Counted from the first letter of the stretch, positions 1 through 6,546 are shown. The stretch is DNA of 12,506 nt from Maritimibacter sp. (GCA_003520545.1 DOUP01000175.1:1-12506), one strand, 5' to 3'. Notes: a model not told the origin generated them from the letters alone. A program made the numbers and translations.

Positions 1-608
1 CGGCAGCTGTCCGGGCTGATCTCATCGGCCACGATCAGCCGCATGAAATCGCCTTCCCACACGCGCCCCACCTCGATCTTGAAATCGACGAGCTTGATGC
101 CGACGCCGTGCATGACCCCGGACATGAAATCGTTCACCCGCAGGGCAAGCGCGACGATATCGTCCAGGTCCTGCTGCGTCGCCCAACCGAAGGCGATGAT
201 GTATTCCTCTGGCACCAGCGGGTCGCCCAGCGCATCGTCCTTGTAGGAAAACTCGACAATCGGACGCGGCAACGCCATTCCCTCTTCGAGACCCAGGCGC
301 TTGGCCATGGACCCGGCCGCGAAGTTGCGCACGATGATTTCGAGCGGCACGATCTCGACTTGCCGGATCAGTTGTTCGCGCATGTTGAGCCGCTTGAGAA
401 AGTGGTTCGGCACGCCGATCCGGGTCAGCCCCGTCATGAAGAACTCGGACAAGCGGTTGTTCAGAACACCCTTGCCCTCGATCACGTCTTTCTTCTGAGC
501 ATTGAACGCGGTCGCGTCGTCCTTGAAATACTGGACCAAGGTGCCCGGCTCCGGGCCTTCGTAAAGGATCTTCGCCTTGCCCTCGTAGAGCTTTTTGCGT
601 CGTGCCAT
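1..608 (-). CDS. purC: Phosphoribosylaminoimidazole-succinocarboxamide synthase (SAICAR synthetase), C-terminus cut by window edge
   Basis: PurC joins aspartate to CAIR using ATP, giving SAICAR in cytosolic de novo purine synthesis. The 202 visible residues show the family signatures: YEGKAK (residues 8-13) of the N-terminal nucleotide-binding part, [13 protein letters not shown] (94-106), [11 protein letters not shown] (121-131), [10 protein letters not shown] (173-182) and ADEISPDS (194-201). The family is usually about 235-255 residues, so perhaps 40-50 residues lie beyond position 1. The start at 608 gives the [14 protein letters not shown]-terminus and has AGGAAAGG about 10 nt upstream. 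The frame stays open at the edge, so this is truncation by the window and not a broken gene. It is transcribed divergently from the ATPase zeta gene. The family call is secure. Confidence 0.97.
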   Translation of the reverse strand, partial: MARRKKLYEGKAKILYEGPEPGTLVQYFKDDATAFNAQKKDVIEGKGVLNNRLSEFFMTGLTRIGVPNHFLKRLNMREQLIRQVEIVPLEIIVRNFAAGSMAKRLGLEEGMALPRPIVEFSYKDDALGDPLVPEEYIIAFGWATQQDLDDIVALALRVNDFMSGVMHGVGIKLVDFKIEVGRVWEGDFMRLIVADEISPDSC

Positions 609-655
609 GATGGGGCCTTTCCTGCGGGCCTGCCTCACGCAGGGCCTTTGCCTGC

Positions 656-684
656 GCTATAGTCCATTGCCCGCGCCCCCGCAA
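656..684 (-). promoter_or_regulatory. Probable sigma-70 promoter of purC
   Basis: On the minus strand TTGCGG (684-679) and TATAGC (661-656) are separated by exactly 17 nt. A start near 649 would leave a leader of about 40 nt before the purC ATG. The leader can form a short hairpin (CCTGC 629-633 with GCAGG 639-643). The call rests on motif match, spacing and position only. Confidence 0.55.
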
Positions 685-755
685 GACAGTGGACCTTGGG
701 TCAGCTTGGGGTTGCGAGGCGTCGCGCGACAGGGCATATCATGCCCAAACCTAAA

Positions 756-798
756 GCGGTCCGCCGAGAACCTGAATCACTGGTTTTTGGCGGACCGC
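756..798. repeat. Long perfect-arm palindrome in the purC / zeta-subunit intergenic region
   Basis: The left arm 756-772 and right arm 782-798 pair over 17 bp. The outer 10 bp (GCGGTCCGCC / GGCGGACCGC) are perfect; the inner 7 include two G-U pairs as RNA. The loop is TGAATCACT (773-781). No T-run follows on the plus strand, so it is not a normal terminator for plus-strand transcription; on the minus strand a weak TTTAGGTTT follows. It could be a REP-type intergenic palindrome (the preceding CCTAAAGCGG resembles such elements in alphaproteobacteria, from memory), or an operator. Its right arm overlaps a possible -35 for the downstream gene. Confidence 0.7.
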
Positions 799-816
799 GT
801 GAAATGCTCATATGTA
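787..816 (+). promoter_or_regulatory. Candidate promoter of the ATPase zeta-subunit gene
   Basis: TTGGCG (787-792) and TATGTA (811-816) are 18 nt apart. The -35 lies in the right arm of the palindrome. A start near 823 would give a leader of about 60 nt. The match to consensus is only moderate. Confidence 0.3.
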
Positions 817-884
817 GCGCTGCGCCCCGCCCCATCCCTGTCTCAGGAATAAGGCGGGACGCTTTAAAGAGGGGACCGCAGCCC

Positions 885-1199
885 ATGACAACGTTCGACG
901 ATCGCGAAAACGCCTTCGAAAACAAATATGCCCACGATCAGGAAATGCAGTTCAAGGCAGACAGCCGCGCGAACAAGCTTCTGGCCATCTGGGCCGCCGG
1001 ACTTCTCGGCAAGGCAGGCGACGACGTGTCGACCTATATCGCCGAAGTCATCAAGGCCGATTTCGAAGAAGCCGGACACGAAGACGTCGTGCGCAAGGTC
1101 GCCGGCGACCTGGGCGACAAAAGCTCCGCCGACGAAGTGCGTGCCCAGCGCGCGGCCTTCCTCGCCGAAGCAAAAGTTCAGCTGATGAGCGAACTGTAA
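885..1199 (+). CDS. F1Fo-ATPase inhibitor zeta subunit (DUF1476 family)
   Basis: The 104-residue soluble, highly charged protein matches DUF1476, known from Paracoccus denitrificans as the zeta subunit that blocks ATP hydrolysis by F1Fo-ATP synthase. Visible family features are the MTTFDDRE N-terminus (1-8), the KYAHDQEMQFKA segment (14-25) in the inhibitory N-terminal region, and the helical NKLLAIWAAGLLGK core (30-43). The frame extends upstream, but the ATG at 885 gives the expected N-terminus and has AGAGGGG about 10 nt upstream. It is monocistronic, divergent from purC and closed by a strong terminator. The alphaproteobacterial pairing with purC is typical, with no obvious functional link. 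Length agrees with the family (about 105). The family call is firm; the inhibitory role in this organism is inferred by homology. Confidence 0.93.
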   Translation: MTTFDDRENAFENKYAHDQEMQFKADSRANKLLAIWAAGLLGKAGDDVSTYIAEVIKADFEEAGHEDVVRKVAGDLGDKSSADEVRAQRAAFLAEAKVQLMSEL

Positions 1200-1227
1200 C
1201 GCCTGACGCGACCATCTGACATTCCGA

Positions 1228-1257
1228 AACGCCCGGCGCCGTGTCGGGCGTTTTTTT
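1228..1257 (+). terminator. Rho-independent terminator of the zeta-subunit gene
   Basis: AACGCCCGGC (1228-1237) pairs with GTCGGGCGTT (1243-1252), including one G-U pair, around a 5-nt loop. Seven T residues follow (1251-1257). It lies 29 nt past the stop codon. Confidence 0.92.
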
Positions 1258-1336
1258 GTGGCGCGCTTTGGAGGTTTCGGCTCATCCTCCTGCGATCCAC
1301 CACCCTTTTCATCCACCTGTCGAAACCGGTCTTAAC

Positions 1337-1363
1337 CGATCCTTATGGTCCCTTGTCGTAAGA
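1337..1363 (+). promoter_or_regulatory. Candidate ECF (RpoE/ChrR-type) promoter upstream of the MprF-like gene
   Basis: CGATCC (1337-1342) and TAAGA (1359-1363) are 16 nt apart. The Rhodobacter RpoE motif is TGATCC with TAAGA, so there is one mismatch; the preferred spacing is from memory. A start near 1370 would favour the 1396 ATG over the one at 1345. I saw no convincing sigma-70 promoter here. Confidence 0.3.
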
Positions 1364-1395
1364 AGAGAGGATACGAGGGTGGAGACGACGAGACC

Positions 1396-3354
1396 ATGGA
1401 TGCACGATCAGGGCCGTATGGGTCACCACGTGGCCCCCAATCCCTAACCGCCGCACGCCCGACGCGTGTTCTCGACCCGCGCAAGGCGCTTGCGCGACAG
1501 CTTCCCGCGCTCGCCATCGTGGTCGTGCTCGCGGTTCTCTTGCGTCACAAGATCGCGGACCTCGACGTGGATCATATCCGCCGCGCACTCGCGACCGTCG
1601 AACCGCTGCAATGGGTCATGGGGCTCGGGCTCACGGCGATCAGCTTCTGGTCGCTCGGGCAATACGACGTGGTTGTCCATCGACTGGTGGGTCGCGATAC
1701 CGATCCGCGCCGCGCCGCGCGCTCGGGGATGGCCGCCATTGCCTTGGGTCAGACGTTGGGTATGGGCGCTGTCACGGGGAGTTTCGTGCGCTGGCGTCTG
1801 CTGCCCGGTCTCGGCCTGATCGACGCGACCAAGATATCGGCGATCGTCAGCCTCTCTTTTTTCGCGGCCTGGGCCGTCGTGGTCGCCGTCTCGATCCTGT
1901 TGATCGGGGCAGCCGTGCCCTTTGCCGGGCTCTTGTCCGGTCTGGTTCTGCTCGCCGCCTTTGGGTGCGTTATGCTGAGCCTGGTCCGGCCCGGCCCCAC
2001 CGCGCGCCTGCCGTTTCCCCCTGTGAAGGCAATGGGTCTCATCCTCGCCTTCACAACGATCGACACGTTCGCCGCGGCCGGAGCCCTGTGGGCCATGATG
2101 CCCGCCGAGGTCACATTGCCGTTTGGCACGGTCGCGGTCGCCTACCTGCTCGCCTTGGGCGCAGGACTGATCCTGTCCACGCCCGGCGGGGTCGGTCCGT
2201 TCGAAATGGCGTTGATCGCCCTCCTGCCTGCCGCGGGAGAGGAACCCCTGCTCGCCACCGTTCTGGCGTTCCGGGTCGTTTATTACGCGGTCCCAGCGGT
2301 GCTTGCGGCCTGCGTCGCCCTGCGCCCCGCGAACGCTCCGACCCAGCAATCACCGGCGCGGGCCGCAGTGCAGCCGGTAAATCCCGACCACCTGCCGCTC
2401 ATGGTGGAAGCTGCCCTCGCCAGCGCCCCGCGTGCCGAGGCTGCGCTCTTGCGACATGGGCGCTTCGACCTCCTGTCGAACGCCCGCGGTTGGCCAACAG
2501 CGCTCGTCGCCAGGTCGGGTCAGTCCCTGATCATGCTGGGCGATCCGCTGTCTTGCGACCGGGCGGGCGACGAGGTGTTTGGGGGTCTCACGGACCGGGC
2601 CAAGGTCGCCCTGCGCGCGCCGGTCTTATACAAATGCGGCGCCCGCTTGGCCGCCCAGGCGAGACGCACAGGCTGGCGGGTCCTGCCCATTGCGCGTGAA
2701 GCCTATCTTGACCCGCGCACATTTACCGAAGCCGGGTCAGCACGCCGCCAACTTCGGCGCAAGCTTCGCAAAGCGGAAGCCGTCGGATTGACGATCAAGG
2801 TCATTTCCCCCAACGGCACGGGCCCGCTACCCCTGCCCGAGATGGACGCCGTGGCCGAAGACTGGGCGAACCGACGCGGCGGCGAGCGCGGCTTTTCGAT
2901 GGGCGTCTGGAACCCGACTTCCTTGCGCCAGGCCATGGTTGTCCTCGCCCGGGATTGCGAGGGCGGCCTCGTCGGTTTCCTGACGCTTCACGTCAACCGA
3001 AACGAGGCGACACTGGACCTGATGCGCCAGGGAGACACCGCGCCGGACGGTCTGATGCATCTCCTTGTCACCCGTGCGATCGAGGCGGCCGCCGACATGG
3101 GTCTGCCGCGGTTTTCCCTTGCCGCCGTGCCCTATGGAAAACGCGGGACCAAGGCCACCACGCCGCGCAACGCGTGGCTTCGCGCCGCCCTGGACAAAGC
3201 CACCGGCGCCGATGGACTCCGGCAATTCAAGACCACCTTCGCCCCGAAATGGGAGACGCTCTACATGGCCGCCCCAACACGCGCCGCGCTCGTCCTGGGG
3301 GCCATTGACGTCACGCGCGAAATCATGCGGGATGCACGACGACGCGACGTTTGA
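1396..3354 (+). CDS. mprF: MprF-like bifunctional membrane protein: phosphatidylglycerol aminoacyltransferase/flippase
   Basis: MprF proteins move an amino acid (often lysine or alanine) from aminoacyl-tRNA to phosphatidylglycerol and flip the product, making the envelope less anionic. This 652-residue protein has an N-terminal membrane half with about eight hydrophobic segments (near 35-50, 72-90, 112-130, 148-170, 173-196, 210-235, 245-262, 288-308). It carries the UPF0104 signature STPGGVGPFE (261-270). A soluble C-terminal DUF2156/GNAT-like catalytic domain (about 335-652) ends in LRQFKTTFAPKWETLYM (608-624), a conserved block of this domain. It is shorter in membrane segments than the roughly 14-helix Staphylococcus form. 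The ATG at 1396 has GAGGGTGGAG upstream; the frame also opens at 1345, without a ribosome site. Substrate amino acid cannot be told. The gene 60 nt downstream may be co-transcribed. Confidence 0.85.
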   Translation: MDARSGPYGSPRGPQSLTAARPTRVLDPRKALARQLPALAIVVVLAVLLRHKIADLDVDHIRRALATVEPLQWVMGLGLTAISFWSLGQYDVVVHRLVGRDTDPRRAARSGMAAIALGQTLGMGAVTGSFVRWRLLPGLGLIDATKISAIVSLSFFAAWAVVVAVSILLIGAAVPFAGLLSGLVLLAAFGCVMLSLVRPGPTARLPFPPVKAMGLILAFTTIDTFAAAGALWAMMPAEVTLPFGTVAVAYLLALGAGLILSTPGGVGPFEMALIALLPAAGEEPLLATVLAFRVVYYAVPAVLAACVALRPANAPTQQSPARAAVQPVNPDHLPLMVEAALASAPRAEAALLRHGRFDLLSNARGWPTALVARSGQSLIMLGDPLSCDRAGDEVFGGLTDRAKVALRAPVLYKCGARLAAQARRTGWRVLPIAREAYLDPRTFTEAGSARRQLRRKLRKAEAVGLTIKVISPNGTGPLPLPEMDAVAEDWANRRGGERGFSMGVWNPTSLRQAMVVLARDCEGGLVGFLTLHVNRNEATLDLMRQGDTAPDGLMHLLVTRAIEAAADMGLPRFSLAAVPYGKRGTKATTPRNAWLRAALDKATGADGLRQFKTTFAPKWETLYMAAPTRAALVLGAIDVTREIMRDARRRDV

Positions 3355-3414
3355 GCGGTTTGCACAGGCGACCGTTTCGTGGCACATCCTGCGCAACCAG
3401 CGAAAGGACCCGCA

Positions 3415-4434
3415 ATGAGCACCGATGCCCTGACCAAACTGCTTTCCGAGAAGGACTGGCTTATGGCCGACGGGGCCACAGGAACGACTCTGTTCAACAT
3501 GGGCCTGACCTCCGGTGACGCGCCCGAAATGTGGAATGTCGATCACCCGGACCGGATTCGCGCCCTGTACCAGGGGCCGGTCGATGCCGGCTCCGACATT
3601 TTCCTGACCAACACCTTCGGTGGCAACGCATCACGCCTGAAGCTCCATGACGCGCAGAACCGCGTCGGCGAACTCAACCGCATCGCCGCTGAACTTGGCC
3701 GGGAGGTCGCGGATGCCTCCGGTCGCACGGTCGTCGTCGCGGGCTCTATGGGACCGACCGGCGAAATCATGGAGCCGATGGGACCCCTGTCGTTCGACGG
3801 CGCGGTCGAGATGTTCCACGAGCAAGCCGACGCTTTGAAAGCCGGGGGGGCCGATGTGCTCTGGGTCGAGACCATATCGTCGGACGACGAATTCAAGGCC
3901 GCGGCCCGTGCCGCCGAACTGGCGGACATGCCGTGGTGCGGCACGATGAGCTTCGACACCGCGGGTCGGACCATGATGGGCTTCACCTCCGCCGATCTGG
4001 CCAAGCTGGTCGAAACATTGCCGAACCCGCCCATCGCCTTCGGCGCCAACTGCGGCGTCGGGGCCTCGGATCTTCTTCGCACGGTTCTGGGCTTCCAAGC
4101 GGCGGGAAGCACCCTTCCCCGAATCGCCAAGGGCAACGCAGGCATCCCGAAATACGTCCACGGGCATATCCATTATGACGGCACGCCGGAACTGATGGCG
4201 GACTATGCCGTGCTCGCGCGCGACTGCGGAGCCACGATCATCGGCGGTTGCTGCGGCACCACGACCGAGCACCTCGTGCAGATGCGCAAGGCGCTGGAAA
4301 CCCGCCCCCGCGGCGAAACCCCGACGCTCGATGCCATTTCCGAAGCCTTGGGCGGGTTCTCTTCGGCCTCAGACGGGACCGACGACAAGGGCCCGGCCCC
4401 GCGGGAACGCAAGGGCCGGCGTCGCCGCAGTTAG
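3415..4434 (+). CDS. bmt: Homocysteine S-methyltransferase, probably the homocysteine-binding part of a split B12-dependent methionine synthase
   Basis: The 339-residue protein is a Zn-dependent homocysteine methyltransferase barrel. It shows DGATGTTL (19-26), LTNTFGG (64-70), GANCGVG (210-216, Cys213) and GGCCGTT (277-283, Cys279 and Cys280). The three cysteines are the zinc/homocysteine thiolate ligands of the family. Such genes are usually labelled betaine-homocysteine methyltransferase. With a free-standing corrinoid protein 1.2 kb away and no full MetH here, a methyl-cobalamin donor is more likely, as in the split methionine synthase described genetically in Phaeobacter. The start at 3415 has GAAAGGA about 7 nt upstream. 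Residues after about 312 form a low-complexity tail ending KGRRRRS. The stop overlaps the convergent radical SAM gene by 4 nt. Family certain, methyl donor inferred. Confidence 0.88.
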   Translation: MSTDALTKLLSEKDWLMADGATGTTLFNMGLTSGDAPEMWNVDHPDRIRALYQGPVDAGSDIFLTNTFGGNASRLKLHDAQNRVGELNRIAAELGREVADASGRTVVVAGSMGPTGEIMEPMGPLSFDGAVEMFHEQADALKAGGADVLWVETISSDDEFKAAARAAELADMPWCGTMSFDTAGRTMMGFTSADLAKLVETLPNPPIAFGANCGVGASDLLRTVLGFQAAGSTLPRIAKGNAGIPKYVHGHIHYDGTPELMADYAVLARDCGATIIGGCCGTTTEHLVQMRKALETRPRGETPTLDAISEALGGFSSASDGTDDKGPAPRERKGRRRRS

Positions 4435-5510
4435 AACAGCTCCAACTGAGCACTGGGCGCGCGGGGCACTGTGAACAGATCCGTGCGCAGGCCGGGCAGC
4501 GTTCCGAACCCCTGCCGCTTGGCCGCAACCTCGAAACGCTGCGCCATGATCTCGGCATAGGCCCCCTCGCCGCGCATCCGGTGCCCCCATCGGCTGTCGT
4601 AATCCTTGCCCCCATGCATATCGCGCAAGTGGCCCATCACGCGGTTAGCACGGTCGGGATAATGCTCCGCGAGCCACTCCTGAAACAAGGGCGACACCTC
4701 GCGCGGCAGCCGCAGCATGATCCAGCTTGCCGCGCGTGCCCCGGCGGTCCGGCCTGCCGACAAGATCGCTTCCAGGTCAGGATCGGTCAGAGCGGGAATC
4801 ATTGGCGCCGCCATGACCCGCACAGGCACGCCCGCCTCCGCCAGTCGCTTGATCGTCGCGATCCGTCGCCCCGGTGCCGGCGCACGCGGCTCCATCCGGC
4901 GCGACAGCAGGCGGTCCATCGACGTGACCGAAATCCCCACCTGCACCAACCCCTCCCGCGCCATTTTGGACAGTAGATCCATGTCGCGTTCGATCAGCGT
5001 CCCTTTCGTCACGATCCCGACAGGGTGGCGATGCGCCCAGAGCACCTCCAGCACTTCGCGCATCACCCGCAACTTCGCCTCCACCGGCTGGTAAGGATCG
5101 GTGTTGGTCCCGATGCCCAATGTCTCGGGGCGATAACTCTTGCGCGCCAATTCCCTGGCGAGCACCGGGCCAATACCGGGCCGCGCGACCAGCTTGGTCT
5201 CGAAGTCCAGCCCGGGTGACATGCCGAGCCACGCGTGAGACGGCCGCGCGAAACAGTAAACACAGCCGTGCTCGCACCCGCGATAGGGATTGAGCGACCG
5301 ATCGAAGGGGACATCGGGCGAGTTGTTCTTCGTGATCGCACTTCGCGGCACTTCCAGACGCACGTCGGTTCTGAACGCCCCGCGCGACTCACCCTCCCAT
5401 CCGGCGTCGATCTCGACCCGCGTGAGTCGTTCGAACCGCCCCGTCGCATTCGACACGGCCCCGCGCCCCTTACGGCGCTCATGATCAATATGAAGAATCT
5501 CTTCGGTCAT
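4431..5510 (-). CDS. PA0069-family radical SAM protein (SplB-related), probably SOS-regulated
   Basis: The 359-residue cytosolic protein has the radical SAM 4Fe-4S motif C79-x3-C83-x2-C86 (CEHGCVYC), preceded by NPYRGC and followed by GTNTDPYQPVE, as in PA0069/Rv2578c proteins. This group belongs to the SplB/DNA repair photolyase COG; its reaction is not established. Upstream lies a perfect alphaproteobacterial LexA box inside a candidate promoter. The C-terminus is QLELF (355-359), matching the beta-clamp binding pentapeptide. Both fit a DNA-damage role, which is my inference. The ATG at 5510 lacks a clear ribosome site; a GTG at codon 19 has AAGGGG upstream, but starting there would remove most of the KGRGAVSN motif (14-21) that I believe is conserved. 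It is convergent with and overlaps the homocysteine methyltransferase, and divergent from the corrinoid operon. Confidence 0.9.
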   Translation of the reverse strand: MTEEILHIDHERRKGRGAVSNATGRFERLTRVEIDAGWEGESRGAFRTDVRLEVPRSAITKNNSPDVPFDRSLNPYRGCEHGCVYCFARPSHAWLGMSPGLDFETKLVARPGIGPVLARELARKSYRPETLGIGTNTDPYQPVEAKLRVMREVLEVLWAHRHPVGIVTKGTLIERDMDLLSKMAREGLVQVGISVTSMDRLLSRRMEPRAPAPGRRIATIKRLAEAGVPVRVMAAPMIPALTDPDLEAILSAGRTAGARAASWIMLRLPREVSPLFQEWLAEHYPDRANRVMGHLRDMHGGKDYDSRWGHRMRGEGAYAEIMAQRFEVAAKRQGFGTLPGLRTDLFTVPRAPSAQLELF

Positions 5511-5517
5511 GGGATGG

Positions 5518-5546
5518 TAGATAGAACATTACAAGAACATTTACAA
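5518..5546 (-). promoter_or_regulatory. Candidate promoter of the radical SAM gene
   Basis: On the minus strand TTGTAA (5546-5541) and TATCTA (5523-5518) are 17 nt apart. The -10 ends 7 nt before the ATG, so the transcript would be leaderless or nearly so, which agrees with the absence of a ribosome site. The LexA box fills most of the spacer. Confidence 0.5.
5524..5538 (-). promoter_or_regulatory. LexA (SOS) box, GTTC-N7-GTTC
   Basis: The minus strand reads GTTC-TTGTAAT-GTTC, flanked by T on both sides. GTTC-N7-GTTC is the established LexA operator in Rhodobacter, Caulobacter and other alphaproteobacteria. It sits between the putative -35 and -10 of the radical SAM gene, 13 nt from its ATG, a good position for repression. 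It also appears as a near-tandem repeat, TTGTAAATGTTC then TTGTAATGTTC. With equal base use, such a match is expected about 0.005 times in this 147-nt gap. Confidence 0.75.
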
Positions 5547-5595
5547 TTTACGCCGAAGTCGCAGTTACATAATCGCATGTCGCAAACGGCGTGGC

Positions 5596-5624
5596 TTGCC
5601 CGGTTGGGATGCCGCATGTAGAGG
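5596..5624 (+). promoter_or_regulatory. Weak candidate promoter of the corrinoid-protein operon
   Basis: TTGCCC (5596-5601) and TAGAGG (5619-5624) are 17 nt apart, with TGTAGA (5617-5622) as an alternative -10. The operon must start in the 147-nt divergent gap, but no motif is strong. No structure resembling a cobalamin or SAM riboswitch was recognised there. Confidence 0.25.
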
Positions 5625-5657
5625 GAGAACTGCGCGAACAGCCTGAAAGGGAAGGCC

Positions 5658-6359
5658 ATGTCCGACGAAGAAAACGATATTGTTCTCTCGGAACTTGATG
5701 ACGAGGAACTTGTCCAGCAGATGATGGACGACCTCTACGATGGCTTGAAAGAAGAGATCGAGGAAGGCACCAACATCCTCCTCGAACGCGGTTGGCAGCC
5801 CTACGACGTGCTGACCAAAGCACTCGTTGCGGGCATGACCATTGTCGGCCACGACTTCCGCGACGGGATCCTCTTCGTGCCGGAGGTGTTGCTTGCCGCC
5901 AACGCTATGAAAGCGGGCATGTTCATCCTGAAACCGCTTCTCGCGGAAACCGGCGCGCCGACCATCGGCCGCATGGTCGTGGGCACGGTGAAGGGCGACA
6001 TTCACGACATCGGCAAGAACCTCGTCTCCATGATGATGGAAGGCGCAGGCTTCGAGGTCGTGGACCTCGGGATCAATTGCGACGTGGAGAAATACATCGG
6101 TGCCCTGGACGAAGAAAAACCCGACATCCTGGGCATGTCCGCGCTCCTGACCACCACCATGCCCTACATGAAGGTCGTGATTGACGAGCTTGTGGCGCAA
6201 GGACGGCGCGATGAATTCATCGTGCTGGTGGGCGGCGCCCCGCTGAACGAAGAGTTCGGCAAGGCGATCGGCGCCGATGCGTACTGCCGTGACGCCGCCG
6301 TTGCCGTGGAAACCGCCAAGGAATTCATGGCGCGCAAACACAATCAGGCCCGCGCCTGA
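5658..6359 (+). CDS. Corrinoid (B12)-binding protein, probable cobalamin subunit of a split methionine synthase
   Basis: This 233-residue cytosolic protein carries cobalamin as a methyl shuttle. It has the two-part structure of MtbC/MtaC proteins and of the MetH cobalamin module: an acidic helical cap (about 15-100, with a typical FVPEVLLAANAMKAG block at 73-87) and a Rossmann B12-binding domain (about 104-225). The lower axial motif D114-x-H116-x2-G119 lies in GDIHDIGKNL, followed by SALLTTT (161-167) and VGGAP (191-195). The ATG at 5658 has GAAAGGGAAGG upstream. It is the first gene of an operon running to 7746; the next gene starts 4 nt after its stop. A partner methyltransferase lies 1.2 kb upstream on the same strand. 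The alternative is a cognate corrinoid protein for a methylamine-type methyltransferase, but none is nearby. Confidence 0.9.
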   Translation: MSDEENDIVLSELDDEELVQQMMDDLYDGLKEEIEEGTNILLERGWQPYDVLTKALVAGMTIVGHDFRDGILFVPEVLLAANAMKAGMFILKPLLAETGAPTIGRMVVGTVKGDIHDIGKNLVSMMMEGAGFEVVDLGINCDVEKYIGALDEEKPDILGMSALLTTTMPYMKVVIDELVAQGRRDEFIVLVGGAPLNEEFGKAIGADAYCRDAAVAVETAKEFMARKHNQARA

Positions 6360-6363
6360 TCCC

Positions 6364-6546
6364 ATGTCCGGCCGCAAGGTATTTCTGGGCCTGCTAGCGC
6401 TCGCTTCGGCGGGGCTGGCAGGCGTGGTCCTGATCGGCGCGGTCGTGAACGATGCCCTGAATCAGCAGGTTCTCTTCGGCATCCTCCCCCTCGCCATTCT
6501 GTTCGGGATCGCATGGAGCGGATTGACCAAGCGCGAAGACGAGTGA
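6364..6546 (+). CDS. Small membrane protein, 60 residues, unknown function
   Basis: I do not recognise a family. The 60-residue product has two hydrophobic stretches (about 6-28 and 36-53) joined by a short polar turn (NDALNQQ). A basic N-terminus (SGRK) and a charged KREDE tail suggest a two-helix hairpin in the inner membrane, with both ends probably cytoplasmic. The ATG at 6364 is 4 nt after the corrinoid-protein stop, which indicates translational coupling. Codon use and composition look like its neighbours. Function is unknown; position alone links it to the corrinoid/DUF1638 operon. Confidence 0.7.
   Translation: MSGRKVFLGLLALASAGLAGVVLIGAVVNDALNQQVLFGILPLAILFGIAWSGLTKREDE

Noticed and set aside
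22..684. A 220-codon minus-strand frame and several plus-strand frames over purC
   Set aside because: The SAICAR synthetase frame on the minus strand (608 down to the edge) has all family motifs. The others are arginine- or proline-rich shadows.
1345..1395. Upstream ATG for the MprF-like gene
   Set aside because: It has no ribosome site, adds 17 polar residues, and lies upstream of the likely transcription start. The ATG at 1396 has a purine-rich site.
1444..2349. A 301-codon minus-strand frame inside the MprF-like gene
   Set aside because: The translation is rich in Arg, Gly, Gln and Asp with no domain, and is opposite a clear membrane protein with the GGVGPFE signature.
5511..5657. Cobalamin or SAM riboswitch before the corrinoid operon or the homocysteine methyltransferase
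   Set aside because: No B12-box-like or SAM-II/SAH-like conserved core was recognised in this gap or in 3355-3414; both gaps are short.
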